This document shows, piece after piece, positions 18,371 through 27,627 of a stretch of 52,983 bases of DNA; position 1 is the stretch's first letter; every line of letters starts with the position of its first letter. This stretch comes from Scybalousia_A sp964639765 (GTDB lineage: Bacteria; Bacteroidota; Bacteroidia; Bacteroidales; P3). Position numbers and translations under genes: made by a program. Under the pieces are notes generated by a model. That model saw nothing but the letters and a program-made list of their open reading frames with translations. It searched no databases and was not told the origin of the DNA. The stretch is taken from the NCBI GenBank assembly GCA_964639765.1, contig CAZXEN010000015.1, positions 1 to 52,983 on the forward strand, read 5' to 3'.

Positions 18371-19380
18371 AAAGAAATTCTGTTTTCACATTAGTCATTA
18401 TATTTACTTTATTGTTCAGCAACGTCCTTTTGTCCCAGAACAATGTTACCGATAAACAAGGCCGCAAACAAGGTCATTGGGTAAAGACCTCCAAAAACGG
18501 CCAGAAAATAATGGAAGGCTCCTACAAAGATGATATTCCTGTGGATACCTTTTATTATTATGACAGCAAGGGCAACGTTACCATAAAGAATTATTTCACC
18601 AACCATGGCAAAAACACTCATACATGGCTTTTGTTTCCCAATGGCAAAGTACAGGCAGAGGGAGACTATGTAGACCGTAAAAAACAAGGAACATGGCTAT
18701 ACTACAACGAACAAGGCAAACGCATAACCGAGGTGGAGTACAAAGACAACCAAAAGAACGGACAGGAGAAACTTTATACTGATGACGGTAAAGACCTTCT
18801 GCAGGTAACAACATATGCCGAGGGCAAACGCAATGGGCAGTTCTATAAAAGCCTACAGTCATACGGATACTATACCGCAACATATAGGAACGATGTGCTG
18901 CAAGGAGAATACAAAGAATACTTCCCGACGAAAAAAATACGTGTCAAAGGAGATTATATTCAAGGAAAGAAAGAAGGTCTGTGGTCTATCTATCATTCGG
19001 ACGGAAGAATTGCACAGGAATTTACTTATAAAAACGATGAATTGGTTGAGGATGTTGTTGTTTTCTCTACCTCAAAAGGAGAACAAAGAGTCAAACAAAC
19101 CGATATCTCTATGATTACCTGCACAAAAGACAAGATAAAATTCTTTGACATGCAGGGACATAGTACCCTCGCCAATGACAATTTTGAAGAAATGCTGCAG
19201 TTTTTCAACGGAGACCGCTTCATGCGTCTGGAAGAAAAAAACAATATATATATGAATGTAGTTGTCATCAAAGGAATCAATGCTGACGGAAGTGTAAAAA
19301 CAGATATCAGTTTCGGTTTCAAAATAACTCCTGACGAAAACGGAAAGCAGGTAATAAACTCTCTGACAAGAGAAGATTGA
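18367..19380 (+). CDS. Secreted MORN/YwqK-repeat protein
   Basis: The 337-residue protein has a signal peptide (about 1-23, VLLSQ/N) followed by at least six MORN-like repeats of the pattern G-x-W/Y...G...Y-x-x-(G/N), for example KQGHWVKTSKNGQKIMEG and KKQGTWLYYNEQGKR, covering residues 30-225. Databases often name such proteins after the B. subtilis YwqK antitoxin, but no toxin partner is visible here and the signal peptide places it in the envelope. The last 110 residues form a separate domain without repeats. It starts inside the HAD stop codon and is followed 30 bp later by prfA, so the transcript is shared. Function is unknown. Confidence 0.8.
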   Translation: MKRNSVFTLVIIFTLLFSNVLLSQNNVTDKQGRKQGHWVKTSKNGQKIMEGSYKDDIPVDTFYYYDSKGNVTIKNYFTNHGKNTHTWLLFPNGKVQAEGDYVDRKKQGTWLYYNEQGKRITEVEYKDNQKNGQEKLYTDDGKDLLQVTTYAEGKRNGQFYKSLQSYGYYTATYRNDVLQGEYKEYFPTKKIRVKGDYIQGKKEGLWSIYHSDGRIAQEFTYKNDELVEDVVVFSTSKGEQRVKQTDISMITCTKDKIKFFDMQGHSTLANDNFEEMLQFFNGDRFMRLEEKNNIYMNVVVIKGINADGSVKTDISFGFKITPDENGKQVINSLTRED

Positions 19381-19410
19381 TATTTTACTTACAAAAACCA
19401 ATACACAACG

Positions 19411-20484
19411 ATGTTAGACAAATTAGAAGCCATACACAAAAAGTATCTTGAGATAGAACAAAAAGTTCAGGACCCCAACATAGTCAATGATATGAAAAAC
19501 TATGTAAAACTGAACAAGGAATATAAGGATTTGGAACCCATAATCACGGCTTATCATCAATACAAGGATATATTGTCCAATATTGACAATGCAAAGAATG
19601 TCCTTGAGACAGAAAAAGATGAAGACTTCAGGGATATGGCCAAGGAAGAACTTGGTGAACTTGCCCTCAAGAAAGAAAAAATGGAAGAAGATATTCGTCT
19701 TATGCTTATACCAAAAGACCCTCAAGATGACAAGAATGCTATCTTTGAAATCCGTGCAGGAACAGGCGGAGACGAAGCAAGTATCTTTGCCGGCGACTTG
19801 TATCGTATGTATATGAAGTACTTTGAGAAAAGAGGCTGGAAAGCAGAGATAGTAGATTACACAGCTGGAACCTCAGGAGGATACAAGGAAATTGTTATCA
19901 ACGTAAGCGGAAAAGACGGTGTCTATGGACAAATGAAATATGAGAGTGGGGTTCATCGTGTTCAGCGTGTTCCTCAGACAGAAACACAGGGAAGGGTACA
20001 TACTTCTGCCGCAAGCGTCGTTGTTCTGCCGGAAGCTGAAGAATTTGACGTTGATTTAAAAATGAGTGATATCCGTAAAGATATTTTCTGTGCTTCAGGT
20101 CCAGGAGGTCAGAGTGTAAATACAACCTATTCTGCCATTCGTTTGACACATATCCCTACAGGTATTGTTGTTTCCTGTCAGGATCAGAAATCACAGGTAA
20201 AGAATCTGGAGAAAGCTATGACAGTCTTGCGTACCCGTCTGTTTGAGAAAGAATATTCAAAATACTTGGACGGAATATCTGCAAAACGTAAGACCATGGT
20301 AAGCACAGGAGACAGAAGTGCAAAAATCAGAACCTACAACTACCCTCAATCAAGAATAACCGACCATAGAATAAACTACACAAGTTACAATCTGCAGACG
20401 TTCATGGACGGAGATATTCAAGATATTCTGGACGCATTGCAGTTAGCTGAAAATGCAGAGAGACTAAAAGAAAGCATAGAATAA
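19411..20484 (+). CDS. prfA: Peptide chain release factor 1
   Basis: RF1 reads UAA and UAG and triggers peptide release. The protein is 357 residues. The catalytic GGQ is at 232-234 in ASGPGGQSVNT. The stop-codon recognition tripeptide is P-Q-T at 188-190 (RVPQTETQG), a variant of the P-x-T motif. RF2 would have SPF here, and no RF2-type programmed frameshift is present. It sits 30 bp after the MORN protein and 15 bp before porZ. Confidence 0.97.
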   Translation: MLDKLEAIHKKYLEIEQKVQDPNIVNDMKNYVKLNKEYKDLEPIITAYHQYKDILSNIDNAKNVLETEKDEDFRDMAKEELGELALKKEKMEEDIRLMLIPKDPQDDKNAIFEIRAGTGGDEASIFAGDLYRMYMKYFEKRGWKAEIVDYTAGTSGGYKEIVINVSGKDGVYGQMKYESGVHRVQRVPQTETQGRVHTSAASVVVLPEAEEFDVDLKMSDIRKDIFCASGPGGQSVNTTYSAIRLTHIPTGIVVSCQDQKSQVKNLEKAMTVLRTRLFEKEYSKYLDGISAKRKTMVSTGDRSAKIRTYNYPQSRITDHRINYTSYNLQTFMDGDIQDILDALQLAENAERLKESIE

Positions 20485-20499
20485 AAAAATCTAAACATA

Positions 20500-22890
20500 A
20501 TGAAAAAAGGATTGTTTATAATATTGGCTTTATGTTCTGTATTATTGTATATAGACAATGTTTTTGCTCAGAACAGAACCCAAAGCATTGAAATAGGAAA
20601 ATGGAGAGAACATCTGTCCTATTACTATACACATAACGCAGTAAAAGCAGATGAAGAAATATTGGTGGCATGTCCTTCTTCCATGTTCTATTACAATCCC
20701 AAAACAGGCAAGTCAAAAACTCTTTCCAAGGTACAAGGCCTTTCAGATGCAGGCATTGGTATTGTAGGATATGATACTGATACAAAAACAACAGTGATTA
20801 CATACGAGAATGCCAATGTTGACATACTTCAAAACGATGTTGTATATAATATTCCTGATATTAAGAACCGGTTTATAGAAGGCAACAAAACCATCAACAG
20901 CATTTACTTTGTTGACAACAAAGCTTTTCTGGCCTGCGGGTTTGGTGTAGTTGTCATTGACCTGACCAGACATGAAATATACGATACTTGGTACGTGGGT
21001 GAAAACTCTTCGGCTATCGGAGTAAATGGTATTGTAAGCAATGACACAGCTTTCTTTGTCGGCACACAAGAGGGATTGCTTTGGGCTTACAAAAACTATT
21101 CTACCCTTGCAGCCAATCAATCTTGGCACAAAATGTTGCTTGGTGGGGAAAATGCAACAGAATCTTCCTCAAAAAAAGAAATAAAATTCATCGGCAAGCT
21201 TGGAAAAAACAAAATGCTTGTCAGTGCCTATACAGGAGTTGATGCAGAAGCCATGATACTACGTTATGACGGCAATACTATGGATACTCTTATCAGCTCA
21301 ATGTATATGCCTTTCATAAGGACTTCTGAAGATGGTGTGGTAGTTGCAACATGGGACGGAGCACTAATATATGATACCAACTTCAATCAGCAGTTTTATA
21401 TCTCGGAAACAAACCACCCTGTAAAAAACTCAAAAGTTGATTACAAAGATATTGTCCTTGACAAAAGTAATATGTGGATTGCGCACACATATCAGGGACT
21501 TATCTACATACCAAACTACATGGACTATCGGTACAGCGACACTATTGTTCCGTCAGACATAACTTTCCCTATAGGTCCTTTTACTGTGGATGCATACAAT
21601 ATGAAATTCACAAGCAATGGCAAGCTATATGTTGCACCGGGTGGAAGAACTGCTATCTTAAGCAACAGATACCTGGAAGGAAACGTTTATATCTACAATT
21701 GGGACTACTGGTGGAGAGTGGAAACACAGTCCTATCTGAACAATAGCAGAAAATTGTATGATGTTGTGGACATTGCCATTGACCCGAACGATGAAAATCA
21801 TATCATGGCCGCTTCCTGGCATGATGGTATTCTGGAAATCAAAAACGACACCCTGATAAATATATTTGACAGCACAAATACCAACAATTATATCTATCCT
21901 TATTACGGAAGTTATCGTATTGCGGGAGTAGAATATGATAAATCCGGCAACCTGCTTGTTGCAAATTCATTGGTGGATTATTGTTTCTCATACCTGAACT
22001 ACAAAGGTGTATGGGGAGGATTCAACACTACAAACTTTTTTACTACAAATGACCAGATAAAAGGGCTGATAGAAGACAAATGGCATCACTATCGTTTGAT
22101 TTATGGCATAAACGGCAAGTGTATAATCGTGAACAATGACAGTCTTGACATAAGAACAATAGACCCTAACAATGGCTCTCTGCTCAAAACCGACAAGCTC
22201 AACTGCATGGTTCAAGATCTTGAAGGCGAGATATGGATTGGGACGGAGAAAGGTATAAAGGTTATATATTCCTTGGACAATGCTTTCTTGGGAGCAGGTA
22301 CAAGTTCTCCTGTAGAGTGCAACAACATAGTATATACTGAAGGCATTGAAGCACAATACTTGCTTAGCTTTGAGAATATTCAGTGCATTATGGTTGATGG
22401 TGCCAACCGCAAATGGATTGGTACTGAGAGAAACGGAATCTATGTTCTTTCTGCCAATGGAGATAAAGAAATAAAACACTTCACAGCAGAAAACTCTCCG
22501 TTGCTGTCAAACAAGATTATATGTATGGCTGCCCACCCTATAACGGGAGAAGTATTCATAGGAACAGACAGAGGTATTGTTTCCTACAGACCGGAAGCCA
22601 CTCCTGCATATGAAGAAAAAGAGGAACTTATTGCTTTCCCTAATCCTGTAAGGGAGAACTATTATGGTACCATTGCCATAAAAGGCTTTGTAAAAGATTC
22701 AGATATAAGGATAACAGATGCCAACGGCAGGGAAGTAGCCCACCTTAAATCCATGGGAGGTCAAGCAGTATGGGACGGAAAGAACTTTAATGGACAAAGA
22801 GTCGGCACCGGTGTATATTATATCTTTTCATACGCAGACAATGATGGAGAAATCACCAAAGCAAACGGTAAAATCCTTATCATAAAATAG
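20500..22890 (+). CDS. porZ: Type IX secretion system attachment-complex protein PorZ
   Basis: PorZ is a surface protein of the PorU-PorV-PorQ-PorZ attachment complex that joins T9SS cargo to A-type lipopolysaccharide. The 796-residue chain has a signal peptide (1-24, VFA/QN). Two beta-propeller blocks follow; blade motifs such as WIGTEKGIKV and WIGTERNGIYVL recall two-component-regulator propellers. From about residue 712 a T9SS-type C-terminal domain carries FPNPVREN, RITDANGREV and GTGVYYI. A start such as IGKWREHLSYYY is characteristic of PorZ. The gene is 15 bp after prfA and 10 bp before recO. Other T9SS core genes (porU, porV, porQ, gldKLM) are not in the window. Confidence 0.88.
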   Translation: MKKGLFIILALCSVLLYIDNVFAQNRTQSIEIGKWREHLSYYYTHNAVKADEEILVACPSSMFYYNPKTGKSKTLSKVQGLSDAGIGIVGYDTDTKTTVITYENANVDILQNDVVYNIPDIKNRFIEGNKTINSIYFVDNKAFLACGFGVVVIDLTRHEIYDTWYVGENSSAIGVNGIVSNDTAFFVGTQEGLLWAYKNYSTLAANQSWHKMLLGGENATESSSKKEIKFIGKLGKNKMLVSAYTGVDAEAMILRYDGNTMDTLISSMYMPFIRTSEDGVVVATWDGALIYDTNFNQQFYISETNHPVKNSKVDYKDIVLDKSNMWIAHTYQGLIYIPNYMDYRYSDTIVPSDITFPIGPFTVDAYNMKFTSNGKLYVAPGGRTAILSNRYLEGNVYIYNWDYWWRVETQSYLNNSRKLYDVVDIAIDPNDENHIMAASWHDGILEIKNDTLINIFDSTNTNNYIYPYYGSYRIAGVEYDKSGNLLVANSLVDYCFSYLNYKGVWGGFNTTNFFTTNDQIKGLIEDKWHHYRLIYGINGKCIIVNNDSLDIRTIDPNNGSLLKTDKLNCMVQDLEGEIWIGTEKGIKVIYSLDNAFLGAGTSSPVECNNIVYTEGIEAQYLLSFENIQCIMVDGANRKWIGTERNGIYVLSANGDKEIKHFTAENSPLLSNKIICMAAHPITGEVFIGTDRGIVSYRPEATPAYEEKEELIAFPNPVRENYYGTIAIKGFVKDSDIRITDANGREVAHLKSMGGQAVWDGKNFNGQRVGTGVYYIFSYADNDGEITKANGKILIIK

Positions 22891-22900
22891 GTTTCACACC

Positions 22901-23491
22901 ATGATAAAAAAGACTGAGGGCATAGTCCTAAAATCTATCCCATATAAAGAGAGCAGTACCATTGTCAGAATCTACACAAAGGATTGGGGACTCAAGTCTT
23001 TCATCATAAAAGGCGGAAGAAAAAAGAAAGCAAGCATACATTCTTCTCTTTTTCAGCCACTGCAACTGCTGAATATCATAGCATACGTAAATACAAAGAC
23101 CTCTATTTCACAAATCAAGGAAGCAAGCATACTTCAAAACTTGGACAATATATATTGCAATATGGTAAAATCCTCCTTGGTCTTTTTTCTTACCGAGGTT
23201 ATCATCTGCTGTCTAAGGGATGAACTGCAAGATGAGGCTATATATTCTTTTCTCTCTTCCTCCATTCTTGACCTTAATGAAAAAGAAGAAAAAGACTTGA
23301 AGGACTTTCATCTGTTTTTTCTCTATGATTTTGCCAAGGTCTTAGGCTTTGAACCCGACAATCTCTCTCCTCTTACCAACAACAAACAGGAACGCAACGA
23401 CAGACTGTCTCTGTTTGTTGACTTCTACCAAGAACATATAACCAACCATAAGCCAATCCTATCACAAGAAATACTCAGAGAGATACTGTAA
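22901..23491 (+). CDS. recO: DNA repair protein RecO, internally shortened
   Basis: RecO works with RecR and RecF to load RecA on SSB-coated gaps. The 196-residue protein has the OB-fold start TEGIVLKSIPYKESSTIVRI and a RecO-like helical domain (FFLTEVIICCLRDE, FHLFFLYDFAKVLGFEP). The C-terminal part ERNDRLSLFVDFYQEH...ILREIL aligns by eye with the normal RecO end, so the end is intact. About 45 residues normally present between GFEPDN and the last helices, including the zinc-finger region of many RecO proteins, are absent. No frameshift was seen around the gap. The gene is the last of the HAD-to-recO run. Confidence 0.85.
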   Translation: MIKKTEGIVLKSIPYKESSTIVRIYTKDWGLKSFIIKGGRKKKASIHSSLFQPLQLLNIIAYVNTKTSISQIKEASILQNLDNIYCNMVKSSLVFFLTEVIICCLRDELQDEAIYSFLSSSILDLNEKEEKDLKDFHLFFLYDFAKVLGFEPDNLSPLTNNKQERNDRLSLFVDFYQEHITNHKPILSQEILREIL

Positions 23492-23815
23492 CCGACAGGA
23501 TTATTCTTAAAAAGAACAGAAAACTGCTTGCAGGGGAAACAATACAAACATTATATGTCTGTTTATAATGTTTTCATATTTTTAGCAATAATATTACTGT
23601 AATAATTCTGAAAATTATATATTTGCAAGACTAAGATTGACTGCTAATATTTTTTTGAATTTGCCTGCAAAAAAGTCTGTCAAAAAAAATATCCTTGTTT
23701 TTAAAAAAAATATCGCCGATTTTTTTATTATTAAAAGCTCATTCACTCAATGTAGCGTCTCTCCGGGATTTTTGCAAATACCCATTCAGGACATTACGCT
23801 GAGATTTCTGTAATA
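23492..23815. other. Gene-free interval between convergent recO and HD phosphohydrolase genes
   Basis: No open frame of note is present. TATATTTG at 23618-23625 (+) matches the -7 consensus, but no TTTG lies at the -33 distance. Near the right end, AGCGT and ACGCT (about 23754-23803) enclose an imperfect hairpin built from GGGATTT and AAATACCC. A small RNA is possible but weakly supported. No clear terminator for recO is seen. Confidence 0.4.
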
Positions 23816-25027
23816 TCAGACTTCAAAGTAGTAATACTTTCTGATGTATTTTGAAAGGAAGTTTTTGTCCAGCTGGTCGGAGGCTTCATATATTTCTTTT
23901 ATCTGTCCGTTTCTATACAGGATATTTATCTTTCTGTCATCAAAGCTATAGGCTCTGTTGTGCAGTTCATTGGTTGTCGAAAAGTAGTCCCCTATTTCCT
24001 GCATGGAGAAAGCATTGCTATATTTCTTTGCCAAAGCCTGTCTTTTTTGCTGCAAATCCTCTTCAGAAAAAATGTTCTCCTGTATCTTCAAATGTCCGAG
24101 GTTTCTGTTCATCAGCTTGAGGGAAAGCATGGAAAGTATCTTGTCTTTGTGTAAAGTCCATGTCTTGACAGAAGACCAGATGTCTGTATCGTCCAAAAGA
24201 ATGAAGTGCTGTATAGCTTCTTTGTCATCTATGCTTCTTGCCCCGTTTTCCAAAAAGTATAACAGGTGCTGTGTTATAGGATACAAGTCCGTATGTAAAT
24301 CATTGTTGAAGGCAAGATGCCGAGCCCTTCTCAATATGCTTTGCAACAAGCAGTCTGCACCCACAACCGTCTTGTGCATATATACTTGCCAATACATCAG
24401 GCGTCGCGAAATTATAAACTTTTCTATGGAGTATATTCCTTTTTCGTCTATCACAAGTTCATCGTTATAGACAGAAAACATCTTCAGTATTCTGTCTGTT
24501 CCTATAACGCCCTCGCTTACTCCCGTGAAAAAACTGTCCCTTGTAAGATAGTCAAGCCTGTCTGTATCCACCTGAGAAGAAACAAGTTCGTGAAGAAAAC
24601 GTTTTTTGTACCTGTCTGAAAAAATATCTGTAACAATATTGTCAAGATGCAGTTCTTTCATAAACTGCAAGGACAGTTCTTCATGAGAACAATTGAAGAA
24701 AAAACTTTCCAGACAATGGGAAAAAGGAGCATGTCCTACATCGTGAAGAAGTATTGCCTGCAAAGAGGCTGAATACTCTTCTTCGGTTATGAGTTCTCCT
24801 TTCTCCTGCAGAACACTCAGAGCTTGGTTCATAAGATACATGGCACCAATGGAATGAGAAAAACGTGTATGTTCTGCTCCGGGATACACAAGATTGCTAA
24901 GTCCAAGCTGTTTTATTCGTCTCAATCTCTGAACATAGGGACTCTGGACCAAATCATATAACTCTTCACGCGGAATGTTTATAAATCCATAGACAGGGTC
25001 ATTGATTATCTTGCGTTTGTTGTGCAT
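23816..25027 (-). CDS. HD-domain phosphohydrolase (SAMHD1/dGTPase-like)
   Basis: The 403-residue protein starts with KIINDPVYGFI, the typical N-terminus of this family. The metal ligands His58 (TRFSHSIGA), His95-Asp96 (LLHDVGHAPFSH) and the Asp of QVDTDRLDYL near 156 are all present. Related proteins hydrolyse dNTPs or regulate nucleotide pools; the substrate here is not known. It is the last gene of the glmS-barrel-HD series, starting 9 bp after the small barrel gene. The 13-nt word AAAAGTCTTAAAA (25030-25042 on +) just upstream of its start recurs upstream of the GldN-like gene at 33137. Confidence 0.9.
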   Translation of the reverse strand: MHNKRKIINDPVYGFINIPREELYDLVQSPYVQRLRRIKQLGLSNLVYPGAEHTRFSHSIGAMYLMNQALSVLQEKGELITEEEYSASLQAILLHDVGHAPFSHCLESFFFNCSHEELSLQFMKELHLDNIVTDIFSDRYKKRFLHELVSSQVDTDRLDYLTRDSFFTGVSEGVIGTDRILKMFSVYNDELVIDEKGIYSIEKFIISRRLMYWQVYMHKTVVGADCLLQSILRRARHLAFNNDLHTDLYPITQHLLYFLENGARSIDDKEAIQHFILLDDTDIWSSVKTWTLHKDKILSMLSLKLMNRNLGHLKIQENIFSEEDLQQKRQALAKKYSNAFSMQEIGDYFSTTNELHNRAYSFDDRKINILYRNGQIKEIYEASDQLDKNFLSKYIRKYYYFEV

Positions 25028-25036
25028 ATAAAAGTC

Positions 25037-25474
25037 TTAAAAGGTGTATTTGATTACAAAAGATATGTTTCCAATGAAATCACTCTTTGGTACAAGCCTT
25101 AGTTGTGGCATCCAGTCCAAGGCAAGGCTAAAGTTTGTCAATGGAATGAAGTATTCCACGCCCAAAACTCCGTCAAAGCCAAGACCCAAGTCATTATCGT
25201 AATCACCCACACTTGCTCCATAGCCATAATAGAAGTCAAAATGACGGCAAAATCTACTTTTCCACTGATAAAGAAAAGTAAATTCAATATTGTTGTTGTC
25301 ATAATATGTGCCGATAAACTCCAATGATGATGAAGGGTTATATTTTTTCACATCCAAGGATACGGCTGCATCTTCCCAATAGCCGACTCTCGCTCCAAGA
25401 CCCCAGTTCTGAGCCTTTATGTTGGGCAATACGAATAAAAATGCCAAGACTGTTATAATTACTTTTCTTTTCAT
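25037..25474 (-). CDS. Small predicted outer membrane beta-barrel protein
   Basis: The 145-residue protein has a signal peptide (1-21, IKA/QN) and begins with GLGARVGYWEDAAVSLDVKK, typical of small eight-stranded barrel proteins. Alternating strands with aromatic girdles and a terminal Phe (VIKYTF) fit an outer membrane barrel. Nothing indicates its ligand. It lies 32 bp downstream of glmS and 9 bp upstream of the HD gene, so it is likely co-transcribed with both. Confidence 0.75.
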   Translation of the reverse strand: MKRKVIITVLAFLFVLPNIKAQNWGLGARVGYWEDAAVSLDVKKYNPSSSLEFIGTYYDNNNIEFTFLYQWKSRFCRHFDFYYGYGASVGDYDNDLGLGFDGVLGVEYFIPLTNFSLALDWMPQLRLVPKSDFIGNISFVIKYTF

Positions 25475-25506
25475 GCTGATTTGACTTTATTTTTTTGAAA
25501 ACAAAC

Positions 25507-27354
25507 TTATTCTACTGTTACAGATTTTGCAAGATTACGCGGCTGGTCTACATTTCTTCCCTTGGCTATTGCAATATAATAGGAAAGAAGCTGAAGAGGT
25601 ATTATCGTAAGCAATGGAGAAAGGCATTCTTCTGTTTCAGGTATTTCTATAACATAATCTGCCTGTTTCTTTATATCTACGTCTCCTTCTGTAACGATTG
25701 CAATAATTCTTCCCTTTCTTGCTTTCACCTCCTGAACATTGCTAAGTATCTTGTTATACATTTCATAGTGAGGGGCAACAACAACGATTGGCATCTCTTC
25801 ATCTATCAATGCTATTGGACCATGCTTCATTTCTGCTGCAGGATAGCCCTCAGCGTGTATATAAGATATTTCTTTCAGCTTCAAAGCACCTTCCATGGCA
25901 ACAGGATAGTTGAATCCCCTTCCAAGATAAAGGAAATTTCTCGCATATGTAAAGATTTTTGATATCTCCTTTATCTCTTCTGTGCGTTCAAGTATCTTTT
26001 CTATCTTGGTTTCTATGCTGCATAGCTCACCAACTATTCTATGATAGTCTTCTTCGCTTATTGTTTTCATCTTTTTTGCCAAAGCAAGAGCTGTCATTGC
26101 AAGAACACATACCTGAGTTGTAAATGCCTTGGTGGAAGCAACGCCTATTTCCGGACCTGCATGAGTATATGTTCCTGAGTCTGTAAGACGGGCTACAGAA
26201 GAACCTACAACATTGCAGACACCATAAATAAATGCTCCTTGTTTTTTTGCCAGCTCCATTGCAGCAAGAGTATCTGCTGTCTCGCCTGACTGTGAAATAG
26301 CAATAAGAACATCATCTGGATAAATAACAGGATTTCTGTATCTGAATTCTGAAGCAACTTCCACCTCAACAGGTATTCTGCAAAGTGTTTCAAAAAGATA
26401 TTTTCCTATTAAACCGGCATGCCATGAAGTACCACAGGCACTTATAAGAATTCTTCTTGCATTGGCAAACTTGTCTCCGTATTCTTGTATGCCGTTAAGT
26501 ATTATTTCTTTCTGTTCTCTTTGCAAACGGCCGTTCATACAAAGATTCAGACTCTTTGGCTGCTCAAATATTTCCTTAAGCATAAAATGGTCAAAGCCTC
26601 CTTTTTCTATATCGTCCAAAGAAAGCTGTATCTGCTGGATTTCCGGTTTGATAAGCTCCTCATTGTCCAAAGAATGTATCTCTATTTCCTTGTTTCTCTC
26701 AATCTTTATCACCTGTTTGTCCTCAGGATAGATGACATTCTTGGTATATTCTATTATAGGTGATGCATCTGAACCAAGAAAAAACTCCCCCTCTCCAATT
26801 CCTACAATCAGAGGGGATGCTATTCTGGCCGTGATAAGAACATCAGGATTGTTTCTTTCAATAACTCCTATAGCGTATGCTCCTGTCACTTGGGTCAATG
26901 CCTGATATACGGCTTCAAACAACGGAAGTTTATGTTCATTCATCATATATTCTATAAGCTGAACAAGGACTTCTGTGTCTGTTTCGCTCTTGAATGTATA
27001 TCCTTTTGAAACAAGATATTGTTTGATAGTAAGATAGTTCTCTATAATTCCGTTATGTATAAGTGCAATATTTCTGCTCTGGGAATAATGTGGGTGTGCA
27101 TTTTTATCGGAAGGCTCTCCGTGAGTTGCCCAACGGGTATGTGCGATACCAACAGTGCCACTTACATCTTTGTCTCTACAATATTCTTCCAGATTTACAA
27201 CTTTCCCTTTTGTCTTATATACATTAAGTTTACCGTCTTTATCCACAAGGGCAACACCGGCAGAATCATATCCTCTGTATTCCAACCGATGCAATCCTTT
27301 TATAAGAATTGGAAACGCTTCTTTTGTTCCCAAATAACCAACTATACCACACAT
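25507..27354 (-). CDS. glmS: Glutamine-fructose-6-phosphate aminotransferase (isomerizing)
   Basis: GlmS makes glucosamine-6-phosphate from fructose-6-phosphate and glutamine, the entry step to peptidoglycan and LPS amino sugars. The 615-residue protein has Cys2 (MCGIVGYLG), the glutaminase nucleophile, and GIAHTRWATHG near residue 70. Its two SIS domains carry SACGTSWHAG and SQSGETADT, and the C-terminal sequence QPRNLAKSVTVE contains the sugar-site lysine. Length and motifs are normal. A consensus promoter lies at 27395-27423. No glmS ribozyme was recognised in the 5' region. Confidence 0.97.
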   Translation of the reverse strand: MCGIVGYLGTKEAFPILIKGLHRLEYRGYDSAGVALVDKDGKLNVYKTKGKVVNLEEYCRDKDVSGTVGIAHTRWATHGEPSDKNAHPHYSQSRNIALIHNGIIENYLTIKQYLVSKGYTFKSETDTEVLVQLIEYMMNEHKLPLFEAVYQALTQVTGAYAIGVIERNNPDVLITARIASPLIVGIGEGEFFLGSDASPIIEYTKNVIYPEDKQVIKIERNKEIEIHSLDNEELIKPEIQQIQLSLDDIEKGGFDHFMLKEIFEQPKSLNLCMNGRLQREQKEIILNGIQEYGDKFANARRILISACGTSWHAGLIGKYLFETLCRIPVEVEVASEFRYRNPVIYPDDVLIAISQSGETADTLAAMELAKKQGAFIYGVCNVVGSSVARLTDSGTYTHAGPEIGVASTKAFTTQVCVLAMTALALAKKMKTISEEDYHRIVGELCSIETKIEKILERTEEIKEISKIFTYARNFLYLGRGFNYPVAMEGALKLKEISYIHAEGYPAAEMKHGPIALIDEEMPIVVVAPHYEMYNKILSNVQEVKARKGRIIAIVTEGDVDIKKQADYVIEIPETEECLSPLLTIIPLQLLSYYIAIAKGRNVDQPRNLAKSVTVE

Positions 27355-27394
27355 AAGTTATATATTTTTATTATTATTTTAAATTTTTCACCTG

Positions 27395-27423
27395 CAAAAA
27401 TAATAAATAAAACTCAATTTCAA
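27395..27423 (-). promoter_or_regulatory. Promoter of glmS
   Basis: On the complement TATTTTTG (27395-27402) matches TAnnTTTG. TTG at 27421-27423 lies 18 nt upstream. The leader to the ATG at 27354 is about 35 nt. Confidence 0.55.
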
Positions 27424-27553
27424 TAACAAAAATCAAAAAAATATGAAATCAGGACAAAGAACGCAGAAATTTATATGGTATTGCAAAGCATTTCCTGTTT
27501 TTTTTCATAGTGGAACGATATAAGGTAAAATTATATGTTTTTTCTTTGATTTT

Positions 27554-27584
27554 TTTGCATTACAAAAAAAAATCTTTAACTTTG
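27554..27584 (+). promoter_or_regulatory. Promoter of the methylmalonyl-CoA mutase gene
   Basis: TTTG (27554-27557), 19 nt, then TAACTTTG (27577-27584), both consensus. The ATG at 27628 follows 43 nt later. The rest of 27424-27553 is AT-rich without a gene. Confidence 0.75.
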
Positions 27585-27627
27585 CAGGCTGAATAAAAAC
27601 TATGAGAAATAAAAAACACTATTTTAT

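Noticed and set aside
18367..19380. YwqK-type toxin-antitoxin system
   Set aside because: The MORN-repeat protein is secreted and no toxin gene lies next to it; the name would mislead.
19972..19980. P-Q-T in place of P-A-T in release factor 1
   Set aside because: The middle position of the P-x-T motif is variable, so it is not evidence for changed stop-codon reading.
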